A stretch of 64,000 bases of DNA from positions 310,001-374,000 of the forward strand of contig NZ_WAHS01000001.1 in NCBI RefSeq assembly GCF_015714715.1, read 5' to 3'. The notes beneath the pieces were generated by a model. That model saw only the letters and a program-made list of their open reading frames with translations, was not told where the DNA came from and did not search any database. This DNA is from Aestuariivirga litoralis. GTDB taxonomy: Bacteria > Pseudomonadota > Alphaproteobacteria > Rhizobiales > Aestuariivirgaceae. The translations under genes and the position numbers were made by a program. Below are positions 44,667 to 52,521 of the stretch, piece after piece. Numbering within the stretch: the stretch's first letter is position 1; every line of letters begins with the position of its first letter.

Positions 44667-45701
44667 TTGACTGCCAGTGCGAATACACGTCCATCATTCG
44701 GTGGTCTGTTCAGAAGGCCAGAAACGGGGGCATTCTTTGGACTCCTCGCCGTTCTCTGCTTCTTCACCATTTTTGGTGGGTTGAACTTTCTCGACATCAA
44801 CGGCGGCCTTTCGAGCTGGCTCAACGTCGCTGCCAATCTTGGGATTATCTCCATCCCCCTGGGACTTTTGATGATCGCAGGTGAGCTGGACATCTCAGTA
44901 GGGGCGATGGTCCCCGCGGGCGCAATGATCACTGCGGTAATTGCCGGGCATTATCATCTCCCAATTTGGCTTGGCATCGTTGCCACCCTCAGTTTTGGTG
45001 TGGTCGTTGGCCTCGTCAATGGCATCCTCATCGTTCGCACTGCAGTGCCGTCACTGATTGTTACGTTGGGTTCGCTTTTCTCAGTGCAGGGAATTCTGCT
45101 AGGATTGACGGTGCTGATCACCAAATCTACCAACGTGGCCCTGACGACTGAAGGCATCGCCAAGCCGATGTTTGGGGATTTTGTGGAGCTCGGTGGACTG
45201 TTTCCCCCCGGCCAACTTCAAGTCTCGGTCTTGTGGTGGTTTTTGTTCACGGCTGGCTACATCTATCTCTTGCACTATTCTCCGTTGGGAAACTGGATTT
45301 TGGCGATGGGTGGCGACAAGGTTAGCGCCCGAAACGCTGGCATTCCCACGTCTAAGTTGACCATAGCGCTCTTTGTTTTCTCGGCCGTGTCTGCTTCGTT
45401 TGTGGGAATGTGCCAGGCCATTCTCTTCAATTCTGCGCAAGTCGGCGGAGGGCAATCATTCATCTTCAATTCCATCATTGCTGTAGTCATTGGCGGAGTG
45501 CTTCTCACAGGCGGCTTTGGCTCGGTGATCGGAATCTTTTTTGGGACCATCACTTTCGCAATCGTGAGCCAGGGCATTTACTACACTAACTTTGATCGGA
45601 ACTGGTCGAGCCTCATCATTGGTGTCTTGTTGTTGGCAGCCGTCCTCATGAACAACACGTTCCGCAATGCTGCGCTTTCATATGCGCCCAAGAAAAAGTG
45701 A
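44667..45701 (+). CDS. Sugar-type ABC transporter permease (TTG start)
   Basis: The product has 344 residues. The most likely start is the TTG at 44667, because AGGGAGG lies five bases upstream and every earlier start would fall in or before the terminator hairpin. The protein has about ten hydrophobic segments and the RbsC-family blocks MIAGELDISVGAMVPAGAM near 78 and VVIGGVLLTGGFGSVIGIFFGTI near 270-295. With the single ATPase downstream it should form a homodimeric importer. Confidence 0.92.
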   Translation: MTASANTRPSFGGLFRRPETGAFFGLLAVLCFFTIFGGLNFLDINGGLSSWLNVAANLGIISIPLGLLMIAGELDISVGAMVPAGAMITAVIAGHYHLPIWLGIVATLSFGVVVGLVNGILIVRTAVPSLIVTLGSLFSVQGILLGLTVLITKSTNVALTTEGIAKPMFGDFVELGGLFPPGQLQVSVLWWFLFTAGYIYLLHYSPLGNWILAMGGDKVSARNAGIPTSKLTIALFVFSAVSASFVGMCQAILFNSAQVGGGQSFIFNSIIAVVIGGVLLTGGFGSVIGIFFGTITFAIVSQGIYYTNFDRNWSSLIIGVLLLAAVLMNNTFRNAALSYAPKKK

Positions 45702-45709
45702 GAACGGCC

Positions 45710-46507
45710 ATGAACACTCCAATTCTTGAGTTGATAAACATAAACAAGTCATTCGGGCCAATTGACGTTTTGCACGACATTTCATTGCAGGTCCGGCCGG
45801 GTGAAGTCATTTGCCTTCTGGGCGATAATGGCGCTGGCAAGTCGACTTTGATCAAGCTGATGTCCGGGGTGTTTATCCCGAGCTCAGGTCAAATACTCAT
45901 GGATGGCGCGCCGGTTGCTTTCGAGACACCGCGCCAGGCCAGCGAAAAAGGCATCGCTACTGTGCATCAATTTGGCGGGACATTTCCACTCATGAGCATC
46001 GGGCGCAGCTTTTTCGTGGGAGCCGAGCCGACCAAGGGGTGGGGTCCATTCAAAATATTCGACCGGAAACGCGCTAACGAGATCGCGGTCAAATCGGTTC
46101 AGGATTTCGGCATCACACGTATAGACGATGGCGACCGCCTGGTTGGAGGGCTTTCTGGTGGCGAGCGCCAGTCGCTGGCCATTGCGCGCGCAGTCTATTT
46201 CGGTGCGCGCGTATTGATCCTTGATGAGCCGACGGCAGCTCTCGGTGTGAAGCAGGCTTCGCATGTGCTTCGCATTGTCAATCAGGCCAAGAAGCGTGGT
46301 CTTGCGGTCATCTTCATTACTCACCAGGTCACGCATGCCATGGCGGTGGGCGATCACTTCGCTGTTCTGATCCGCGGTGCCATCGCCGCCGATTTCAAGA
46401 AGGGTGAAAAGACCCGAGAAGAAATTACCGATCTTATGGCAGGCGGCGAACAGATGGCCGAGCTGGAAAAAGAGATTGAGGCTTACTCAGCACAGGCTAC
46501 GGCTTGA
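45710..46507 (+). CDS. Sugar-type ABC transporter ATPase (single domain)
   Basis: The product has 265 residues. The P-loop GDNGAGKST is near 42, the signature LSGGERQSLAIARA near 147, the Walker B LILDEPTAALG near 170 and the switch histidine in FITHQ near 203. It has one ATPase domain, unlike the double-domain RbsA proteins, and resembles FrcA-type subunits. It starts 8 bases after the permease stop. Together with the binding protein and permease it forms the second sugar importer of the island. Confidence 0.93.
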   Translation: MNTPILELININKSFGPIDVLHDISLQVRPGEVICLLGDNGAGKSTLIKLMSGVFIPSSGQILMDGAPVAFETPRQASEKGIATVHQFGGTFPLMSIGRSFFVGAEPTKGWGPFKIFDRKRANEIAVKSVQDFGITRIDDGDRLVGGLSGGERQSLAIARAVYFGARVLILDEPTAALGVKQASHVLRIVNQAKKRGLAVIFITHQVTHAMAVGDHFAVLIRGAIAADFKKGEKTREEITDLMAGGEQMAELEKEIEAYSAQATA

Positions 46508-46520
46508 GGGATCGGAAATC

Positions 46521-47306
46521 ATGACTTCTCCCTTCACCCTGTCGGCCTGCGCCGAAATGCTCTGGCCAGACAAGCCCATGCTTTGGCGCCTGCAGCGCCT
46601 CACTGAACTGGGTTATGAATGCGGCATCTGGAACTGGGCCAATCACGATGTGGCCCAGCTGGAAAAATCCGGCGCGAAGTTCTCTTCGATGACGGGCTAT
46701 GTCACTGGCCGTCTGTCAGATACAGAAGGCGCTGATGATCTGCTGCGCACGGCGGTCGAAGCCATCAAGATCGGCAAGCGCCTCAACGTCGCTCGCCTTA
46801 ATCTGCATGGCACGGGCCTAGGCGATCGCGGCCTGCCTGTTACGCCTGTGGAAATTGTCACCGGCGGCATGTGGCTCAAAGCCGAAGATACGCTGCGCCG
46901 CATTGCTGATCTGGCGGACAAGCATGACGTTACCTTCATGCTGGAAAACCTCAATCTCCCGGTCGATCATCCCGGCGTGCCCTTCGCTACCATTGAAGAC
47001 ACGCTGGCACTGATCTCTGCCGTCAACCATCCGCGCGTGAGGTTGAACCTCGATCTCTATCATGTGCAGATCGGTGAGGGGAACTTGATCGAATGGTGCC
47101 GCAAGTCGCAGCCCTGGATCGGCGAGATCCAGGTTGCAGATGTGCCCGGCCGCAAGGAACCCGGCACTGGCGAGATCAACTATGCTGGCGTGGCCAAAGC
47201 CCTCGTAGCCATGGGTTACAACGGCCCGGTCTGCATGGAAGCCCATGCGTCTGGCGATTCCGAAGTGGCATTGCAGGCATTCAAATCAGCTTTTTCTCCA
47301 AGCTAA
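46521..47306 (+). CDS. Xylose-isomerase-like TIM-barrel protein (hydroxypyruvate isomerase/MocC-like)
   Basis: The product has 261 residues. The ATG at 46521 lies 13 bases after the ATPase stop. The AP-endonuclease-2/xylose-isomerase-type barrel has the typical metal ligands: E in FMLENLN (~141), D in LNLDLYHVQIGEG (~178, with H ~181), H/D in GEIQVADVPGRKEPGTGEINY (~205-220) and E in VCMEAHA (~240). Relatives isomerise hydroxypyruvate or open inosose-type rings. The neighbouring inositol dehydrogenase-like gene makes a cyclitol-derived substrate plausible. Confidence 0.87.
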   Translation: MTSPFTLSACAEMLWPDKPMLWRLQRLTELGYECGIWNWANHDVAQLEKSGAKFSSMTGYVTGRLSDTEGADDLLRTAVEAIKIGKRLNVARLNLHGTGLGDRGLPVTPVEIVTGGMWLKAEDTLRRIADLADKHDVTFMLENLNLPVDHPGVPFATIEDTLALISAVNHPRVRLNLDLYHVQIGEGNLIEWCRKSQPWIGEIQVADVPGRKEPGTGEINYAGVAKALVAMGYNGPVCMEAHASGDSEVALQAFKSAFSPS

Positions 47307-47323
47307 AGGTATCGAATAAATTC

Positions 47324-47638
47324 ATGGCACAGTGGATCGAAGTTTGTGGTGCAAATGATATTGCCAGCGAAGACGTGATGAAATTCGATCACGCAGGCAA
47401 AACCTACGCGGTCTATCGATCACCAGAAGACCGCTACTACGCAACCGACGGCCTTTGCACGCATGAAAAAGTCCGTCTGTTTGAGGGATTGGTGATGGAC
47501 CACATTATTGAATGCCCCAAGCACAATGGCCGCTTTGACTATACGACCGGCCAAGCCAAGGGAGCGCCTTGCGTAATCAATCTGAAGACCTATCCGGCCA
47601 AAGTCGAAGGTGGCCGGGTTTTCATCGCCATCAACTAA
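47324..47638 (+). CDS. Rieske-type ferredoxin (MocE-like)
   Basis: The product has 104 residues. The [2Fe-2S] ligands are C45 and H47 in CTHEKV and C64 and H67 in CPKHNG, with the usual 16-residue loop between them. The short single-domain form is that of electron-carrier ferredoxins such as MocE in rhizopine breakdown, not of the terminal oxygenase subunits. It probably feeds electrons to the di-iron hydroxylase at 42540. No ferredoxin reductase gene is nearby, so a host reductase would be needed. Confidence 0.9.
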   Translation: MAQWIEVCGANDIASEDVMKFDHAGKTYAVYRSPEDRYYATDGLCTHEKVRLFEGLVMDHIIECPKHNGRFDYTTGQAKGAPCVINLKTYPAKVEGGRVFIAIN

Positions 47639-47660
47639 CAGTCAGTAGGAGAGCAGGGAC

Positions 47661-48470
47661 ATGGCTAGAAGAATCCGGCCTACCGTAGCCGAGATACGGG
47701 CTAACAAGGGCAAGCATCAATACACCATGATGCGAGTGGAGAGCTGGGAAGAACTTGCTGCCGCTGAAATCTCCGGCATCGACATGGTATCGGTGCCCCC
47801 TGAACTGCTGATGCAGAAGCAATTCCGGGAAGTGGCGCCCTCGCTGTTCGCCGTCCCTGGTTTACCGCTCTATGCGTCGCCCGGTGTTACTGATGACTAT
47901 CTGAGATGGGCATTCGAAATGATGAATGCTGGGGCGGACGCTGTCTACTGTGCAGCTGCCTTCGATACAGTTGAACGAATGGCGAAAGACAACATCCCCG
48001 TGATTGGTCATGTCGGTCTGGTCCCTCATTTCTGCACCTGGACCGGTGGGTTCAAGGCCGTCGGTAAAACCGCCGCGAGTGCAATGCAGGTTTATGACCG
48101 GTGTAAAAGGTATGAAGAAGTTGGTGCCTTCGGCGTCGAAATTGAAGTTGTCCCACCGGAAGTGACGGCCGAAATATCGAAACACACCGATTTATTTTTG
48201 GTGTCGATGGGTGGCGGTGCAGGTGGTGACTGTCAGTATCTCTTTGCGTGTGATGTCCTCGGCTACAACGCCGGCCATGTTCCGCGCCATGCCAAAAAAT
48301 ATGCCGACCTCGCGGCTGAGCATGCGCGTGTTCAGGAAATCAGAGTGAGCGCGTTCAAAGAGTTTGTCTCCGAAGTCCAGATGGGAGGTTACCCATCGGC
48401 CGCAAATATCGTGTCTGCTCCTCGGGCAGAAATGGAAGCGTTCAAAAAAATGATGTCAGGAAAGTCATAA
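47661..48470 (+). CDS. PanB-like TIM-barrel protein without the metal site
   Basis: The product has 269 residues with a good ribosome site (AGGAGAG). The middle part (IPVIGHVGLVPHFCTWTGGFKAVGKTAASAMQVYDRCKRYEEVGAFGVEIEVVPPEV) aligns clearly with ketopantoate hydroxymethyltransferase, including the catalytic glutamate region. The magnesium-binding residues of PanB are not there: VGDS is replaced by SVPPE, DLPF by GLPLYA, and VKLEGG by VYCAAAF. It is therefore unlikely to make ketopantoate and probably acts on a pathway intermediate, perhaps as an aldol-type or C-C lyase in the wider PEP mutase superfamily. Confidence 0.78.
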   Translation: MARRIRPTVAEIRANKGKHQYTMMRVESWEELAAAEISGIDMVSVPPELLMQKQFREVAPSLFAVPGLPLYASPGVTDDYLRWAFEMMNAGADAVYCAAAFDTVERMAKDNIPVIGHVGLVPHFCTWTGGFKAVGKTAASAMQVYDRCKRYEEVGAFGVEIEVVPPEVTAEISKHTDLFLVSMGGGAGGDCQYLFACDVLGYNAGHVPRHAKKYADLAAEHARVQEIRVSAFKEFVSEVQMGGYPSAANIVSAPRAEMEAFKKMMSGKS

Positions 48471-48475
48471 AAAAG

Positions 48476-49468
48476 ATGATCAGATTCGGAGTTATCGGCG
48501 CTGGCCGCATCGGCAAGGTTCACGCCCGCACCATTGCCAGCCATGCCAAGGCTGAACTGGCTTACATTGCCGATGCAATGCCGCAGGCGGCGCAGGGCCT
48601 GGCCGAGCAATATGGCGCCAAAGTAGCCAGCGTCGATGACATCATGAAGGCCAAGGATGTAGACGCCGTGCTGATCGGCTCGCCCACCGGCTTTCATGCC
48701 GAGCAGATCCAGGCCGCCTCGAACGCCGGCAAGGCGATCATGTGTGAAAAGCCGGTCTCGCTGAGTGTCGCCAAGATCGAAGAGACGCTTAAGGTCGTCG
48801 ATAAGAACAAGTCGGTCCTGATGATCGGCTTCAATCGCCGCTTCGATCCGAGCTTTGCTGCCGCCGAGAAGCGCATCCGCGCCGGCGCGGTGGGTGACAT
48901 TGAACTCATTACGGTGATCAGCCGCGACCCTGCGCCGCCGCCGGCGGAATATGTGAAGGGCTCAGGCGGCATTTTCGCCGACATGATGATCCATGACTTC
49001 GACCTCGCGCGCTTCCTAATGGGCGAGGAATTCGTCACCGTGAGTGCGTTGGGGGCGGCTTTGGTCGACAAGGCCATTGGGGAAGCGGGCGATGTCGACA
49101 CCGCCGCCGTGCAGATGCAGACGAAGTCGGGCCGCATCGCGGTGATCACCAATTCCCGCCGCGCCACTTACGGCTATGACCAGCGCCTGGAAGTGCATGG
49201 TTCGAAAGGCATGATCCATGCCAAGAACATGCATGAGACGACGGTGGAGCTGCAGACCGCAGAAGGTTACCGCGCCGATCCGATCATGAACTTCTTCCTT
49301 GAGCGCTATCTGCCGGCCTACACCAATGAGCTGAACACGTTCATCGCCGCGGTGGAATCCGGCAACCGTGATCCGAAGCCGAATGGCTTTGACGGCTTGC
49401 AGGCGCAGAAGCTTGCCGAAGCGGCCAGACAGAGCTGGCAGACAGGTCAGCCGGTGAGTGTTTCGTGA
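48476..49468 (+). CDS. iolG: Inositol 2-dehydrogenase-like oxidoreductase (Gfo/Idh/MocA)
   Basis: The product has 330 residues. The Rossmann fold FGVIGAGRIGKVHARTI is at the start, CEKPVSLS has the catalytic lysine K92, GFNRRFDPSF is near 117, SRDPAPPP near 143 and GGIFADMMIHDFDLARFL near 157-174. This combination is typical of IolG, which oxidises myo-inositol to 2-keto-inositol with NAD. It is 5 bases after the PanB-like gene and ends the LacI-controlled operon. A related cyclitol or rhizopine-like ring could be the true substrate. Confidence 0.88.
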   Translation: MIRFGVIGAGRIGKVHARTIASHAKAELAYIADAMPQAAQGLAEQYGAKVASVDDIMKAKDVDAVLIGSPTGFHAEQIQAASNAGKAIMCEKPVSLSVAKIEETLKVVDKNKSVLMIGFNRRFDPSFAAAEKRIRAGAVGDIELITVISRDPAPPPAEYVKGSGGIFADMMIHDFDLARFLMGEEFVTVSALGAALVDKAIGEAGDVDTAAVQMQTKSGRIAVITNSRRATYGYDQRLEVHGSKGMIHAKNMHETTVELQTAEGYRADPIMNFFLERYLPAYTNELNTFIAAVESGNRDPKPNGFDGLQAQKLAEAARQSWQTGQPVSVS

Positions 49469-49520
49469 TTTTGATGGTGGAGCTTAGTTGCATCCATCCA
49501 ATATTAATGTCTGAGGGCAA

Positions 49521-49553
49521 AACGAGGGTGAGATCAATCCCACCCTCGTTTGT
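49521..49553 (+). terminator. Terminator after the inositol dehydrogenase-like gene
   Basis: AACGAGGGTG and CACCCTCGTT form a perfect 10-bp stem (49521-49530 with 49541-49550) around a 10-base loop, followed by TTG. It ends the rightward catabolic operon and, because of the A/T flanks, may also act on the leftward gene ending at 49564. Confidence 0.75.
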
Positions 49554-49563
49554 CGAGTTACTT

Positions 49564-49917
49564 TTAGGTCGACGGGCAAGATATATCGACCACGGGGTGC
49601 ATTTTTACTGCACAGTCGACGGTTTCGCGCAGCGCAGCAATTAGATGTTTGCATTGACTGATGCCTATAGCGATCGCTTGCGGCTGATCGTCCGACACAA
49701 CGACCATTCGTCGATCACCGAACATTACACCTGTTCCGGGTTTGCGACCGCTGACAATCTCTTCGAGCGCATCACCAAGTTCTATTGCTTCATCAAGCGT
49801 GCATGCTTCGGGATCAGTCTCGTGCTGCATCTGGATTGTAACGAACTTGGCATCGCCCTCATCGTAGAGTCCGAGTTGGATTACGCCGACCGGTTGAGCC
49901 ATAAGAAATTTGTGCAA
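49564..49917 (-). CDS. Unrecognised small protein, paralogue of 50413-50760
   Basis: The product has 117 residues if the TTG at 49917 is used, which has GGAG seven bases upstream; the ATG five codons later lacks a ribosome site. The second half (AIELGDALEEIVSGRKPGTGVMFGDRRMVVVSDDQPQAIAI...C..LIAALR) aligns with the gene at 50413-50760, so the two are paralogues. There is no signal peptide, membrane segment or known motif. It is the last of four leftward genes in the island's maintenance region. I do not recognise the family. Confidence 0.6.
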   Translation of the reverse strand: MHKFLMAQPVGVIQLGLYDEGDAKFVTIQMQHETDPEACTLDEAIELGDALEEIVSGRKPGTGVMFGDRRMVVVSDDQPQAIAIGISQCKHLIAALRETVDCAVKMHPVVDISCPST

Positions 49918-49969
49918 GTGAATTCTCCAAAAATGAAATTAGGTAAGTTGATGTGAAATATAGTCTAAA

Positions 49970-50254
49970 TCAATCTCGGGGGTGCTTGTAGCGCAGCAAA
50001 GCCTCCATAAATGTCGATGTGCCGGGTCCCTGAACATCATTCAGGAATTCCTGACGCAGATGCTCTGGGAAGACTTGCAGTTCGAGAGCCATGATGACCC
50101 TGAATGTCTGTTCCAAGTCAGCGGATCGCCGAGACCTCTCTTTCAAGGTTTTGATCAGCCGTTCGTAGCGGTCGGCCGAAAGGCCTTGTGCCCATCGCAT
50201 GCCGGGTGGTGACACGGCAACGCTGGCCGGCTCAGATGCATTTTGATTGTTCAT
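49970..50254 (-). CDS. Unrecognised small protein
   Basis: The product has 94 residues from the ATG at 50254 (two residues longer from 50260). It begins with a polar stretch (MNNQNASEPASVAVSPPG) and continues as a helix-rich region with many charged residues (DRYERLIKTLKERSRRSADLEQTFRVIMALELQVFPEHLRQEFLNDV). No known domain is recognised. A copy of the ~80-nt repeat lies directly upstream (50284-50363). Confidence 0.5.
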   Translation of the reverse strand: MNNQNASEPASVAVSPPGMRWAQGLSADRYERLIKTLKERSRRSADLEQTFRVIMALELQVFPEHLRQEFLNDVQGPGTSTFMEALLRYKHPRD

Positions 50255-50283
50255 GTTCATTCCAGTTCGCTTTCTCAAATGAG

Positions 50284-50363
50284 CAGCCGATTGCCGCTGT
50301 GCGTCCATCACTGGGCGCCCATTGCAAACATCGGCTGTCGGGTTATCTAGGTCTGCGGCCTAG
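50284..50363. repeat. Structured repeat, copy A
   Basis: These 80 bases align with 50792-50873, with 41 of the first 50 positions identical. CAGCCGAT (50284-50291) pairs with ATCGGCTG (50330-50337), GGGCGCCC forms an inner palindrome, and CTAGG/CCTAG forms a second hairpin at the end. It lies between two small leftward genes. Confidence 0.7.
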
Positions 50364-50412
50364 GCAGTGCGGCCAATTCACGACGAGGCGGACAGTTGAC
50401 TACGAGACGGTG

Positions 50413-50760
50413 TCAACCGACGGTCTTCAGTTCAATGACGTTGCTTGAATCACTCTCCAACTGAATCGATCGGCGCAGATCATCTACGAGCGTGCGGCAC
50501 CGTTCCGTAGTGATCGCGATCAGCCTTGGGTCGGCCTCTCCGATCATCCAAATATGTTCGCCGAATAACAGCGCCTGGTCGGGCCTTGTTCCGTTGACCA
50601 ACGCTTCCAACCTGTCACTGAGGCGCTTGGCGTCGACCATTGTGTAAGTGTCGATGCCAACGTTACCGGTCATCCGAAGTATGATGGCTTTCATGCCGTC
50701 TTGCTCCGTTAACGCCATCGAAATATTCTCGGGGGCGTAAGCGATATAGGGTTCTGACAT
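50413..50760 (-). CDS. Unrecognised small protein, paralogue of 49564-49917
   Basis: The product has 115 residues from the ATG at 50760 (MSEPYIAYAPENISM), preceded by AAAGGAAGCATTAC, a good ribosome site. The C-terminal half (AKRLSDRLEALVNGTRPDQALLFGEHIWMIGEADPRLIAITTERCRTLVDDLRRSI) aligns with the gene at 49564-49917. No domain is recognised and no signal peptide is present. Copy B of the ~80-nt repeat lies just upstream. Confidence 0.6.
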   Translation of the reverse strand: MSEPYIAYAPENISMALTEQDGMKAIILRMTGNVGIDTYTMVDAKRLSDRLEALVNGTRPDQALLFGEHIWMIGEADPRLIAITTERCRTLVDDLRRSIQLESDSSNVIELKTVG

Positions 50761-50791
50761 GTAATGCTTCCTTTCTTGATGTTGGATTTGA

Positions 50792-50873
50792 CAGCCGATC
50801 GCCATCGCACGTCCATGATTGGGCGCCCGTTGCAAACATCGGTTGAGATTTGATTTCTAGGTTTGCGGCCTAG
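50792..50873. repeat. Structured repeat, copy B
   Basis: This second copy of the ~80-nt repeat keeps the same three elements: CAGCCGAT with ATCGGTTG (50838-50845), the GGGCGCCC palindrome, and CTAGG/CCTAG at the end. One base pair differs from copy A as G-C to G-U if the RNA is read from the plus strand. Confidence 0.7.
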
Positions 50874-50882
50874 TTGGGCTCG

Positions 50883-51395
50883 TCACGCCACGTGCTGAGA
50901 GATTGACAGACCAATCTTTTTGTCCAAGAATTTTCTTCCTGCTTTCAGTTCTATGATGCGGGCCAGTGCGGCGTCTTGCGTGCTTTCGCATTTGATCTTC
51001 CCCTCCATCAAAGCCTTGATCTCGGTGTCGATCTGGTGCTTCCGAAACTCGCAGAGCGTCTCTGCCAACACTTCCGCGCTGAAGACCAGCGTTCGAACAA
51101 TGTGTTCGAGACGTTTGATTTCCGTTTCTGGCGTGCTTCCTGTCTCAAGAAATATTAGGTCGGGATCGGTCAGATTGCCGAGTTCTTGGCCAACATACCT
51201 AACCGCGTAAAGATCTTCGTCATGCTGCTCCTCATCATTGTTCTTGTTGCGGTTGAGCCACTGAGAGAGACCCGTCTTAGGCAACATTAGCGCTTCCAAA
51301 GGCCCACCACTTACCAGTCCAGCTTCCTTGAATTTTTTCCGTTGACGGTAGCGCCTTTGCTTCAAGGCATTCTTATTTGCGATCTTGTCGTTCAT
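50883..51395 (-). CDS. Unrecognised protein with a basic N-terminus
   Basis: The product has 170 residues. The N-terminus is strongly basic (NKNALKQRRYRQRKKFKEAG), which suggests DNA or RNA binding. The middle is acidic and the C-terminal part is helix-rich (TEIKRLEHIVRTLVFSAEVLAETLCEFRKHQIDTEIKALMEG). No known domain is recognised. It heads a group of four leftward genes, and its promoter region contains a GTTACG-rich array between two copies of GGTTGGTAAC. Confidence 0.6.
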   Translation of the reverse strand: MNDKIANKNALKQRRYRQRKKFKEAGLVSGGPLEALMLPKTGLSQWLNRNKNNDEEQHDEDLYAVRYVGQELGNLTDPDLIFLETGSTPETEIKRLEHIVRTLVFSAEVLAETLCEFRKHQIDTEIKALMEGKIKCESTQDAALARIIELKAGRKFLDKKIGLSISQHVA

Positions 51396-51407
51396 AATCG
51401 TGTCCCT

Positions 51408-51484
51408 GGTTGGTAACGTGACTCATACAAAATTTGGTGGCTGTTACGGTAGAGGTTACGCGTTACGTTACGTGGGTTGGTAAC
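51408..51484. repeat. GTTAC-rich array between direct repeats
   Basis: GGTTGGTAAC occurs at 51408-51417 and 51475-51484. Between them TTACG recurs four times. It lies directly upstream of the leftward gene starting at 51395, so it may be an operator cluster. Confidence 0.5.
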
Positions 51485-52006
51485 AGCTGTCTTAGTCGGC
51501 GCTTTTCTTCGCGCTCCACGAGAAATTTGCACTAAAACAGATTATTGAACTTGCAGTGCGGAGCCGGGCCTCCTATTATTTCTATATCGGGAGCGGCTTT
51601 GCATGCTCCTTCGGAGAAGGACTGGCGAGATATGTAAACGCCGATGTCCGATGCACACGTTCTCTCCCATACTGGAAATTGACGATACAGTATCCCGGAC
51701 TCAGACGGGGCGAATGAGATGCCAGATCGAGCGGATTGAATCCCAGCCGCGATAAATAAAAGGTTCTTCAGGCCAAGACGTGTGGCGCATCAATGCGGGC
51801 TCACGGGATGGCCGAGTAAGATGAAGGCTCTGTGCAAGCACAACCTTCACACCTGGTCTTGTTGCGGAAGTCCGCATTTCCAGGTGGCAACACCGGTAGT
51901 GCCCTTAACGTGGCAGGATTACGGGAGCGATGGACGGTAAATGCTACCCGCCGATCCGCTTATATTAGCTCCTGACTTAAACTCCGACTTAGACGCATGA
52001 TAATCT

Positions 52007-52064
52007 CCCTTGTATGGTCCGTTCGTGGCTTAACGCCACTTTTCTCTTCAGGATCATACAAGGG
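52007..52064. other. Long nested hairpin
   Basis: CCCTTGTATG (52007-52016) pairs perfectly with CATACAAGGG (52055-52064), and inside it GTGGC (52025-52029) pairs with GCCAC (52035-52039). It may be the structured end of a decayed mobile element or a regulatory RNA; no intact transposase is nearby. Confidence 0.55.
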
Positions 52065-52428
52065 GGATAGAACTATCCGCATGTATGAGGGGCGTTAGCC
52101 AACGCTGACTTCTTTGAAACAGGCTTTTTCGGAGCATCGCTTGGGTGCCCCACATCAGCTGTCGCTCAATAAGCGGAGCGTGCCGCAACCAATTCACTGA
52201 GATTGAGGGGCGCGTCAATGGACGCCAAGATCGACATCGCATCTCAAGCATGGCGGTTGTCGACGCCGAGCCCGGTGGCGCATGATTAGCAGCCTGTCGT
52301 CTGGCCAATGGATATCGGCAGGGCGGAATACCGGTCAAATCTATCGCCACTTGGGTGGGTGATTTCTGCAAGTATCTCTTTTGATCTGATGCACGGGCAT
52401 CCGTGCACGTTAACACCCGGCCGCGTCA

Positions 52429-52521
52429 TGTAAACATTTGTAAACATCCCGGCCATTGTTCGGCCTGACTTGTGAACATTCGCGCGAAAATCAGCCTGAA
52501 GCGCAAAACAGAATGTTTACA
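52429..52521. repeat. Repeated TGTAAACAT 9-mers
   Basis: TGTAAACAT occurs at 52429-52437 and 52439-52447, as TGTGAACAT at 52471-52479, and inverted as ATGTTTACA at 52513-52521. The region is AT-rich. It may be an operator or an iteron-like protein-binding cluster. Confidence 0.55.

Noticed and set aside
52054-52416. A 120-codon open frame on the minus strand
   Set aside because: No ribosome site, no recognisable domain, and its composition looks like decayed DNA. It covers half of the nested hairpin.
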